DNA of 39,198 nt from Collinsella aerofaciens (GTDB lineage: Bacteria > Actinomycetota > Coriobacteriia > Coriobacteriales > Coriobacteriaceae): NCBI GenBank assembly GCA_030841765.1, contig JAUUSS010000008.1, positions 1-39,198 on the forward strand, in the 5' to 3' direction. Below the pieces are notes generated by a model. It was not told the origin of the DNA and did no database searches. It saw only the letters and a list, made by a program, of their open reading frames with translations. Below are positions 24,361-31,323 of the stretch, piece after piece; the first letter of the stretch is position 1; every line of letters begins with the position of its first letter. The translations under genes were made by a program, and so were the position numbers.

Positions 24361-26315
24361 AACCCAAATCCTTCAACCGCAACATGAGGAGGGAGCTCGC
24401 CGACACGCTGGCGGCCCACGGTATAGTCGCCGTCGTCGCCGCCATCGCGACCGTCAGCGCGTGGGACTACGCGAGCTGGTGGATGGCATCGCTCGCCTCC
24501 GACCTCTCCACCCTGTTGCACTTGCAGGTTGGCGACCCGGGGGCCGAGCCCGACACCGTCCTCCGCAACCCGTTGGATACGCTCGCCGACACGTTGGCAA
24601 CCGGGAAAGTGGGCGGGCTGCTGGCCGCGGTCGCAGCCGTCGCAGTCACCATCATGGTCCTCGGCCTCGTCTCGTGGGCACGTTCGTGGCTGAGGCTCCA
24701 CGACGGGACGTTCGCCGGCGACCGCGCGCCCACGCGCACGCACGGGGACGCCTGGCTCGAGTCGAGGCCGTCCAGGGTCGCAAGGCGCTGCCCGCCGTGG
24801 GACGGGAAGGAGGCCGCGAGGGGGCTCGTTGCGGCCGGCTGCGTCGGCGGCGGGATCGCGATGGTCCCCGCCGTCCACTGTCTCATAAGGGCGGGCAGCG
24901 GCGCAGGCAAGACGAGAAGGTCTCTTGCCGTCAGCGTGGCCGCCGCGATCGACCGCAACGCCCACGGGATCCCGACCTCCGTCATCGTCCACGACCCGAA
25001 GTCCGAGATCCGCGCATGGACCGAGCCGCTCGCCAGGAGGGCCGGGATGGAGGTCGTCGCCATTCGGCTCGACGAGCCCGTCAAGTCGGCGAGGTTCAAC
25101 CCCCTCGACCGCGCCATCGCGGCACTCGGGACCGAGGGCGTCGCCGGTGCCGTGGCCGAGCTCCGCGAGCTGTCGTCCGCCATCGTGCCCGATGCCTTCT
25201 CCTCTGGCCAGAGGTTCTTCACGGACGCCAGCCGCAACCTGCTGACCGGCCTCTGCCTGCTCGCGATAGCGGACGAGCGGATCCCCGACGGCGCGCGGAA
25301 CCTCTCGACCGTGCTCGCGCTCCTGGAACCCCGCGACGGGAAGAGCGCCGTGAAGTCGCTGGAGGAGCTCGCCGCGGACCTGCCGGCGGGAAACCCGGCG
25401 CGCCAGTTCCTCCTCGTCGCCTCGTCGAACGGCGGCGGAGGGGAGGCCCTCGTCTCCACCGCGCGCAACTACCTCATGTCCTTCTGCGACGACGACGTCA
25501 GCCGAATGCTCTGGGACGGCGAGGTCGACCTCGCATCGGTCGGGCGCAAGCCCACCATCCTCTACATCGCCAGCGCGACGGACCGAGGGGACCGCGGCGC
25601 GCTCGTCTCGTGTATCTTCTCCCAGGCGCTGTCGGCGCTGCGCGAGACCGCGCGCCTGTCGGGCGGCAGGCTGCCGGCCGAGACCCTGCTCGCCATCGAC
25701 GAAGGGTCCGGGATCCCCAAGATCCCCCGCCTCCTCGGCGATCTCGCGGAGGTCCGCAGCATCGGCCTGCACGTCGTCTTCGTGCTCCAGAACACCCGCC
25801 TGCTCGAGGCCCGGTGCGGCTACTCCAGGGCAGAGTCGGACGCGCTGCTGGCGCTGCTCGGCACCCAGGTCGTCCTCTCGGTAGAGTCCGTCGGCGAGGC
25901 GGAGGAGATCAGCAAGCGACTCGGCGACTACAGTGTCAAGACGACCGGGCAGAGCTCCACCAAGGGGACGCAGAGCTCCTCGTCCGGCAAGTCGTTCTCC
26001 GTGGCGCGCCGTCCGCTGATCACCCCGTCGGAGCTCATGGCCTGGAGCGCGCGCGAGAACGGCGCGCTCGTGATCGACGCGGAGGGACCGATGGCGCTCG
26101 CCAGCCGCGACATCACGGAGACGTTCTTGGGGCCGCTGCTGGGCATGACGTCGCCGGAGGCCGAGGGCGCGCTGCTCGCGCGGGCGCTCGAGGGGGAGGC
26201 CCGCAACGACGCCCCGGCACCGGTCTGGCGTATCCCGGAGAAGCCGAAAAAGCCCAAGGGGTCGCCGTCCGGCGGCAGGAAGCGCAAGGTGTCCGCGGCG
26301 CCCGACGGGTTCTGA
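24357..26315 (+). CDS. Type IV coupling protein (VirD4/TraG-like)
   Basis: This 652-aa inner-membrane ATPase would deliver the relaxase-DNA complex to a secretion channel. Two N-terminal membrane helices lie at about 20-37 and 86-106. It has Walker A AGSGAGKT (179-186), VIVHDPKSE, FNPL (247-250), Walker B LLAIDEGSG (444-452) and the late FVLQNTRLLEARCG. The frame is open upstream, but the ATG at 24357 overlaps the relaxase stop (ATGA) and follows AAAGGA. No channel genes accompany it, so it would act with a helper element's pore. Confidence 0.9.
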   Translation: MKPKSFNRNMRRELADTLAAHGIVAVVAAIATVSAWDYASWWMASLASDLSTLLHLQVGDPGAEPDTVLRNPLDTLADTLATGKVGGLLAAVAAVAVTIMVLGLVSWARSWLRLHDGTFAGDRAPTRTHGDAWLESRPSRVARRCPPWDGKEAARGLVAAGCVGGGIAMVPAVHCLIRAGSGAGKTRRSLAVSVAAAIDRNAHGIPTSVIVHDPKSEIRAWTEPLARRAGMEVVAIRLDEPVKSARFNPLDRAIAALGTEGVAGAVAELRELSSAIVPDAFSSGQRFFTDASRNLLTGLCLLAIADERIPDGARNLSTVLALLEPRDGKSAVKSLEELAADLPAGNPARQFLLVASSNGGGGEALVSTARNYLMSFCDDDVSRMLWDGEVDLASVGRKPTILYIASATDRGDRGALVSCIFSQALSALRETARLSGGRLPAETLLAIDEGSGIPKIPRLLGDLAEVRSIGLHVVFVLQNTRLLEARCGYSRAESDALLALLGTQVVLSVESVGEAEEISKRLGDYSVKTTGQSSTKGTQSSSSGKSFSVARRPLITPSELMAWSARENGALVIDAEGPMALASRDITETFLGPLLGMTSPEAEGALLARALEGEARNDAPAPVWRIPEKPKKPKGSPSGGRKRKVSAAPDGF

Positions 26316-26342
26316 CGCGTCATACGGCCCTGCCCGCGCAAA

Positions 26343-26493
26343 CGGCCCTCCGTCATACGGCGCTCGGGGCGCGTATGACGGAGGGCCGCCGTCGCCTTTC
26401 CGGCTTGACCGGCAACGCTGCCAGCGGAAACGAACTCGGCCCGCCGAGTTGCGCCGCAAAATCCCGGACGCCCGTAGTGCGCCCTTATCCTGC
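26343..26493 (+). other. Candidate origin of transfer (oriT)
   Basis: The gap after the coupling protein gene has a 17-bp perfect inverted repeat (26343-26359 with 26372-26388, core CCGTCATACG) and a 7-bp one at 26433-26450. It ends with AGTGCGCCCTTA (26476-26487) running into TATCCTGC (26486-26493). TATCCTG|C is the MOBP (RP4-like) nic core and GTGCGCCCT the IncQ/MOBQ-like core. The combination next to mob genes makes this the best oriT candidate. Confidence 0.5.
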
Positions 26494-26540
26494 TCCCACC
26501 GTCCAAGGCACTTGGGCGGCGGGAGTTCCGCATCCCCGGG

Positions 26541-26572
26541 AAAAGAAAAGCGCGGCCCATCCGGACCGCGCT
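26541..26572 (-). terminator. Terminator of the minus-strand accessory pair
   Basis: AGCGCGGTCC pairs with GGGCCGCGCT and is followed by TTTCTTTT on the minus strand, just past the stop at 26590. Confidence 0.85.
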
Positions 26573-26589
26573 TGCGCTCTCCTCCTATT

Positions 26590-27186
26590 TCACCCCGCGA
26601 CGTAGACCGTCCGGCCCGTCTCGCAGTCGATGGTCTCGGCGTCCCCGAAACCGACCCGGACGGCCGCCCATCCGCCGGCGGCCGCCAACGCGTCGGCCTC
26701 GGACCTCGCGGCGGCGATGAGGCGCTCGAGCTCGGCCGAGCCCGCCGGCGCGGTCCCCACCTCGAACGCCCCGCCGTCGCCGCCTGACTCGTACTCGACG
26801 ACGACCGTCGAGCCGAGCGCCTCCTCGAGGGTCTCGGTCAGCCCGCCCATGCCGTCGAGGGCGTGCCCGGCGACCGTGGCCAGCGGGTAGCGGGCCATCC
26901 CGGACGCAGCCGAGCGGCCGGCCATCCGGAGTATGCCGGCGGCCACGAGTGCCTTGAGGAGTGCCGCGGGGACCGCGGCGTCGATGGCGATGTTGCCGTG
27001 CCCGCGGCACCACTCGGCCGCAGCCGGCACGCTCGCCGTGAGCACGCCCCACTCGGCCATGTAGCCCTCGGAGCGCGGGCCCGTGGCGTCGAGGAGGAGG
27101 ACGGCCGGGCCGCCGCCCACGTACTCATCGGCCACGAGGGCGAGGCGGACCGCCTCGCCCATGGAGTCGAACTCGACCGTGACCAT
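26590..27186 (-). CDS. Hypothetical accessory protein (198 aa)
   Basis: I do not firmly recognise this protein. The N-terminal half (PAVLLLDATGPRSEGYMAEW, GNIAIDAAVPAALLKALVAAG) weakly resembles DUF4313-type plasmid/ICE proteins; the C-terminal half carries VVVEYESGGDGGAFEVG and a helical stretch. The ATG at 27186 follows AGGAGG by 7 nt. It lies 4 bp after the DUF2958-like gene in the same direction, so the two form an operon. Confidence 0.7.
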   Translation of the reverse strand: MVTVEFDSMGEAVRLALVADEYVGGGPAVLLLDATGPRSEGYMAEWGVLTASVPAAAEWCRGHGNIAIDAAVPAALLKALVAAGILRMAGRSAASGMARYPLATVAGHALDGMGGLTETLEEALGSTVVVEYESGGDGGAFEVGTAPAGSAELERLIAAARSEADALAAAGGWAAVRVGFGDAETIDCETGRTVYVAG

Positions 27187-27190
27187 GCGG

Positions 27191-27490
27191 CTACCTCCTC
27201 CTGACGGCGCTGAGCGGCTTCGGGGAGAAGTGCTCGTCGCGCTCGACGGCGGCAAACCCCATCTGGCGGTTCAGCTCGGCCATCTCCTTGATGCTGAAGT
27301 AGCCGAGCTCGTCGTCGTAGCCCTCGACGAGGCCGAACGCCTCGTCCGTTCCGTCGAACTCGAGCAGCCACCAGTCCCATCCGTTCACGCACGAGAAGTA
27401 GTGGGCGTAGACCGTGGGGTCCTCCGCCCCGTCCTGCCCATAGAGCCTCGGCACCGTCTTGGCGATTTCCTCGGTCATCAGCTGCTGCAT
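27191..27490 (-). CDS. DUF2958-like accessory protein (99 aa)
   Basis: This small soluble protein has the pattern typical of DUF2958: TVPRLYGQDGAEDPTVYAHY, a Trp-rich WDWWLLEFDG, then FGLVEGYDDELGYFSIKEM. Members are common on plasmids and conjugative elements but their role is unknown. GGAGGAAG lies just before the ATG at 27490; the frame upstream has no support. First gene of a two-gene minus-strand operon. Confidence 0.75.
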   Translation of the reverse strand: MQQLMTEEIAKTVPRLYGQDGAEDPTVYAHYFSCVNGWDWWLLEFDGTDEAFGLVEGYDDELGYFSIKEMAELNRQMGFAAVERDEHFSPKPLSAVRRR

Positions 27491-27834
27491 GTCTTCCTCC
27501 GTTCCGGGCACGTGGCCCTCAACATCTCGCCCCTGCGGGCAAAGCCGAATGGCGACGCCGCGCGTCGTCGTCGGCTTTGCTCCCTGCAAAGCCGCACCGG
27601 AGCGAAGACGGGTCAAGGGAGGTCCGTGACGACCTCCACCAACCGGAGCGGAGCGGAGGTTTGTGCGGGGTCTCATGGGCCCCCTTGACGCGGCGTAGCG
27701 GAGGTGCCACCCGGCCGCGGAGCCGTGGCCATACGGCGGCGCATGCCGGATACCGGCGGCAGCAAAAGGGCCCGCCGGCGGCGGGCCCGAAGGGGAGAAT
27801 ATGGATTACGCATCGTTTCCGGAAAGGGGCATCC
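27491..27834. other. Gene-free GC-rich stretch with inverted repeats
   Basis: GCAAAGCCGA (27539-27548) pairs with 27571-27580, and AGGTC...GACCT and GTCAAGGG...CCCTTGAC pairs lie further right. A perfect stem GGGCCCGCC (27768-27788) has TTTT on the minus strand. ACCGGAGCG occurs twice. All frames across it look like shadows. It may hold promoters or a transfer/replication site. Confidence 0.45.
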
Positions 27835-28065
27835 ATGACAGAAGCCGAGCAGAACCAGATCTTCGATATCAGCTACGAGATGCGCGGGCTCGCGGCGACG
27901 CTCCTCGCGGCATCCCGCGGCGACCTCCAGGATCCGGAGAGGATCGTCGAGTACGTCGCAGCCCAAGTCGAGCGCTTTGCCGACGATCTCGTGTCGTGCA
28001 TTACAGGAAAACCTTTCGACTCCGACGAGCGCCTTGACGGCCTTACGCTTAGCGGACGTTTTTGA
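27835..28065 (+). CDS. Hypothetical small protein (76 aa)
   Basis: Starts MTEAEQNQIFDISYEMRGLA; acidic, mostly helical (AATLLAASRGDLQDPERIVEY, AAQVERFADDLVSCITGK), no motif recognised. AAAGGGG lies 5 nt before the ATG. It stands alone on the plus strand between minus-strand accessory genes. Confidence 0.6.
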   Translation: MTEAEQNQIFDISYEMRGLAATLLAASRGDLQDPERIVEYVAAQVERFADDLVSCITGKPFDSDERLDGLTLSGRF

Positions 28066-28222
28066 CGTTTGGCGGTTGCTCTGTGACATGATAAAAGACC
28101 CCCAAGTAGCCCGGAAAGCACGCAAAGAGGTCTTAAAGCGAAAGGGCACCGCGTATGCGTTGCCCGCCACTTCGCATTGTAGCCGATTGCTTGAGCGATT
28201 TTGATATGCAGCATTTTGACCC

Positions 28223-28238
28223 TGACGAGCGCTCGTCA
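28223..28238. promoter_or_regulatory. Perfect 16-bp palindrome between convergent genes
   Basis: TGACGAGCGCTCGTCA is a perfect palindrome in a 240-bp gap that otherwise shows no gene. It could be a protein-binding site; it lacks a T tail typical of a terminator. Confidence 0.4.
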
Positions 28239-28307
28239 CTATTTTGAACGGGACATTCGGAGGACAGAGGCCTTTTGACACACGACGTTTACGTTCCGGC
28301 GACGGGC

Positions 28308-28685
28308 CTACGCCTCCACGTCGTTCTTGGTGAGGGTGTTGTCGAACGCCCAGACCCACCAGCGCAGGTGGTCCTCGGCCCCGTGGATGTCGTCCTCCTC
28401 GTGGTAGTGCTCGAGCATGAGCTGGGTGCGCCACTGGCCGAAGCGAACGGTGTAGGTGGCCGTCTGGGCGTTCTGCACGATAGCCCCGAAGGGCTCGATC
28501 TCGAGGATCTGATCGATGGTGAAGCAGCGCCCGTCCGGCCAGCAGACGCGGATGGGGACCATGGTCCCGTCGGCGTTTGCGCGGGTGTAGACGTCGACGT
28601 ACTGCTTGTGGACGCGCCGGCCTGGCCTGTCGCCGCGGGCGCGCACCGTGATGCCGCCGCCGAAGTCCTTGGTGTGATCTGTCAC
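28308..28685 (-). CDS. Hypothetical protein, WPDGR family, second of pair (125 aa)
   Basis: Small protein with KQYVDVYTRANADGTMVPIR, then CWPDGRCFTIDQILEIEPFG and a C-terminal TYTVRFGQWRTQLMLEHY. The pattern (beta-rich, W-x-D-G-R, then I-D-x-I/V) is seen in short uncharacterised proteins of Gram-positive bacteria. GTG at 28685 overlaps the stop of the upstream paralogue (GTGA), so it is translationally coupled. Function unknown; the shared core suggests duplication. Confidence 0.68.
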   Translation of the reverse strand: MTDHTKDFGGGITVRARGDRPGRRVHKQYVDVYTRANADGTMVPIRVCWPDGRCFTIDQILEIEPFGAIVQNAQTATYTVRFGQWRTQLMLEHYHEEDDIHGAEDHLRWWVWAFDNTLTKNDVEA

Positions 28686-28999
28686 GCGGGCGTCACCGCC
28701 ATGCCGCTGCCACGCTCGACGAACCAGTCGCCGTGCTCCCACCAGACCGTCTTGCGCTGCTTTGCGATGCAGACGTCGTAGCGCACGCAGAGATTGCCGA
28801 AGAGGGCGCGGCCGAACTCGGAGCGGAAGTAGATGGACTCGACCTGCCAGGAGCGGCCGTCGGGCCAGTGGATGGTGACCGGGTCGGACGGGCCGCGGTC
28901 GGGGTCGTCGGTCCCGTTGACGTCCACCGGGATGTAGATGCGGCGCTCCTCCGTGGGGATTCCGCAGGTGCCCGCGAGGGAGTGCTTCTTCATGATCAT
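28682..28999 (-). CDS. Hypothetical protein, WPDGR family, first of pair (105 aa)
   Basis: Contains ERRIYIPVDVNGTDDP, then HWPDGRSWQVESIYFRSEFG and VWWEHGDWFVERG, aligning by eye with the downstream paralogue around WPDGR. GGGAGG lies 8 nt before the ATG at 28999. Divergent from the HNH gene, with a 180-bp promoter gap. Function unknown. Confidence 0.7.
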   Translation of the reverse strand: MIMKKHSLAGTCGIPTEERRIYIPVDVNGTDDPDRGPSDPVTIHWPDGRSWQVESIYFRSEFGRALFGNLCVRYDVCIAKQRKTVWWEHGDWFVERGSGMAVTPA

Positions 29000-29178
29000 A
29001 TGCCCTACCTCCCGTACACGTGTTCGCGTTTTGCTTCTACCAGTATCGGCCGGGCGTTTGGTTTTGTAAAGCGAACATGGTGTGGGGGTTGCGTGGTTGT
29101 GTCTGGGCGGGGTGGTAAAAGGGCGAGTGCTTGCGTTGGTCTATCATCTGATGCCAATACGAGCGAATGGGAGCCATC

Positions 29179-29934
29179 TTGTTTACTTACTATCATGTCG
29201 ATAAATGGGGAAATCTCGTCGCCGTCGATCTGCTTCCCTACATCGTTGCGGCCGTTGTCTAGATTGTTCTCATCTGCTGCGTCGTCTCTCTGGTGCGAAG
29301 AGTCCTGGCGAATCCCTTTCACTACCCATACTTCGTCGAGCGGTTCGATGTCTCCGGCAGGCGCAACGTGAAGATCGACGACCTGATAGATCGCTTTATG
29401 CTCGAGCCCGCCAACTGGGAAAAGATAGTCGCGGAGCGATCCTACATCCAGGAGTGGAAGGCACAGCAGGAGGAATACCTGAAGACCTGCAGCCTGCGGA
29501 AGCGCCGGGAGCGGCAATACGCCGAGACACTCGACGACGCGCACGCGTTCCAGTTTGTCACGTGCCGTGAGCAGACACGCTACAGGCAGAGGAACTACGT
29601 GAAGACGTCCTACAAGGTGTCCGTGGACGATAGCGTGATGGCCGTGAGCTGGGACTGGGTTGTGAACAGGCGAAACCGCCTCGCCGCCATTAACGACGAA
29701 GCGACGCTCAGGGATTACCATGCTCGCAACCAGCGGAAGCTGATGACTAAACAGCTGCGCGAGCAGATAGCGCGAAGGGACAACTACACCTGCCAGATGT
29801 GCGGGAAGTACATGCCCGATGGTGTTGGATTGCACATCGACCATATCGTGCCGGTCGCTAGGGGCGGCAAGACCGTGCCATCCAACCTGCAGGTGCTCTG
29901 CTCGAAGTGCAACGGGCGGAAGGGCGCGAGGTAG
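29179..29934 (+). pseudogene. Membrane-anchored HNH endonuclease gene broken by an in-frame TAG
   Basis: A TTG start at 29179 with GGGAG 7 nt before it opens a frame LFTYYHVDKWGNLVAVDLLP that runs into a hydrophobic helix. The helix is split by TAG at 29260-29262 and continues IVLICCVVSLVRRV. The open part from 29293 gives 213 aa ending in an HNH domain: DNYTCQMCGKYMP, HIDHIVPVARGG, NLQVLCSKCNGRKG, with two zinc-binding CxxC pairs. No ribosome site precedes the GTG at 29293, so I read this as one 251-codon gene with a nonsense change at codon 28. Readthrough is not excluded. Confidence 0.7.
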
Positions 29935-29945
29935 CCGCTTGCTCG

Positions 29946-30173
29946 CTATTCTTCGAAGAAGTCCGTGTCCACGGCCTTGATTTCGTAAACCTGCCTTGTG
30001 CTCACGCCGACACCGTAGTCGATCATGAGGCCGGCGAGCGCGGGGCCGTCGACGAGCACGACCGTCTGGCCGAGTAGACCTTCTGCATAGCGTCGTGCCT
30101 CCTTCGAGAACCGGGCAGTTGTGATAACCATCCGTCCCGCGGCGACACGCTATCGGGCGATGTTCATCAACCC
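29946..30173 (-). pseudogene. C-terminal remnant of an Mrr-type restriction endonuclease
   Basis: The open part MVITTARFSKEARRYAEG, then VLVDGPALAGLMIDYGVGV and EIKAVDTDFFEE, matches the end of Mrr-type (Mrr_cat) methyl-dependent endonucleases. Upstream the same frame still reads GLMNIAR and RVAAGR on the two sides of a TAG (30150-30152), and another TAG is at 30189-30191. The catalytic N-terminal part is missing; only 46 bp remain before the next gene. Confidence 0.65.
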
Positions 30174-30219
30174 CAATATGCAACGTCGCTATCCGCGAAT
30201 CATGAATCCCCTTCAGCTG

Positions 30220-31323
30220 TTACTTCACCTTCCATGCGGCGGGCCAGTCGGCAGGCTGGGCCTTCTCGTTCAGGGCTGGCAACTCGTTAACGATAGCGAT
30301 GGTCTCCATCGACACGGTCACGACGCGCTCGACCAGGTCGACGATATAGCGCGGGTCGTCGCTGTAGTCGTTGGGGTCGTTGACGATGCCCGACGCCTTG
30401 TCCTTGCGGACCTGATAGCGATCCATGAGCCAGCCGATGGCCGAGCGCCCATTAACGACGTACTCGTATGCCCCAAGCGGGATACCGCGCAGCGTCATGT
30501 TCTCGGCGACCTTGAGGACGGTCATGTCCTGGCCCTTGGGATGCCCCTCGTCCTTCTTGCACTTGCCGAATGCCATCTTGACCGTACGGCCGGGGTTCAC
30601 CGAGTCACCGTCCTCGACAATCGATGCCCATGGGTCAATTTCCTCGTAATCGAGATGAAGATGGGCGAGTTTTCGTCCCGCCTCCGAAAACCTGGCAAAG
30701 TCCGCAGCGAGCGGGATGCGCGGCAGCTCTTTCTTGAGATTCGACTCGAAGCGTTTGCGATACTCAGGAGAGTGCAGGATGCCGTAGACGTAATAAAAGA
30801 TATCGGTCTTGGTGAGCTCGATGCCTCCGTCCTTCTTGTAGCGGTTCGGAAACGCGTGCGGATAAGCATCACGGAAAACCTTAAGGGTTTCATCAGTGAT
30901 GGCATCGTGGCGCGTATAGGACCGTTCGACACAAGGCGCCTCATTACCATAAAGAGACGTCTGGTCACCAGAAGCAGCACGGCCATTTCCGCTGAAGAGA
31001 TTCATCCCAACTTGCTTTTCTTCATACCAGAACAGAGGGAAACACTGATTTCCGCCATGAGCGGTCAGACTGGGAATCGAATCATAAATCAATGCGTAAA
31101 ACGGCACCGCTTCATTTCCTTGAACCGTAATGACCAAATTATCCAAGCAACGGAAGGAGTCCTGCTGGTAGGTCATTTCGGCCCCGCCTTTTCCCGTTAT
31201 CTTTGAGAGGATATCGGGCTGCTGGTAGGTCCTTTCGGCCTTTTCCCTCCCGCTTACCGCGAGAGGGAAAAGGCGGGGCTGCTGGTAGGTCATTTCGTTC
31301 ATCACACGGTCGTAGTAAACCCA
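30220..31323 (-). pseudogene. Type ISP restriction-modification gene, C-terminal fragment (specificity domain)
   Basis: Continues the frame of the preceding gene directly after a TAA (31324-31326). WVYYDRVMNEMTYQQPRLFP follows, then QCFPLFWYEE, TKTDIFYYVYGILHSPEYRK, ELPRIPLAADF, YEYVVNGRSAIGWLMDRYQV and NDPNDYSDDPRY, a run typical of the C-terminal end of single-chain Type ISP enzymes. No good ribosome site serves a restart at 31305, so translation of the fragment alone is doubtful. The first 50 residues carry three TYQQ repeats. About 367 codons. Confidence 0.75.
31162..31297. repeat. Three in-frame direct repeats with nested palindromes in the specificity region
   Basis: CTGCTGGTAGGTCMTTTCG occurs at 31162, 31219 and 31279 (spacings 57 and 60, multiples of three), encoding (M/R)TYQQ. 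Between them GCCCCGCCTTTTCCC (31181-31195) is the complement of 31265-31279, and GCCTTTTCCCTC (31238-31249) of 31263-31274. Confidence 0.8.

Noticed and set aside
23844..26459. 871-codon minus-strand frame across relaxase and coupling protein
   Set aside because: Arises from the high GC of the mob module; Arg/Gly/Pro-rich and without motifs, while the plus strand has Walker and three-His motifs.
24461..26605. 714-codon plus-strand frame overlapping the coupling protein gene
   Set aside because: Out-of-frame Arg-rich shadow of the coupling protein; no ribosome site.
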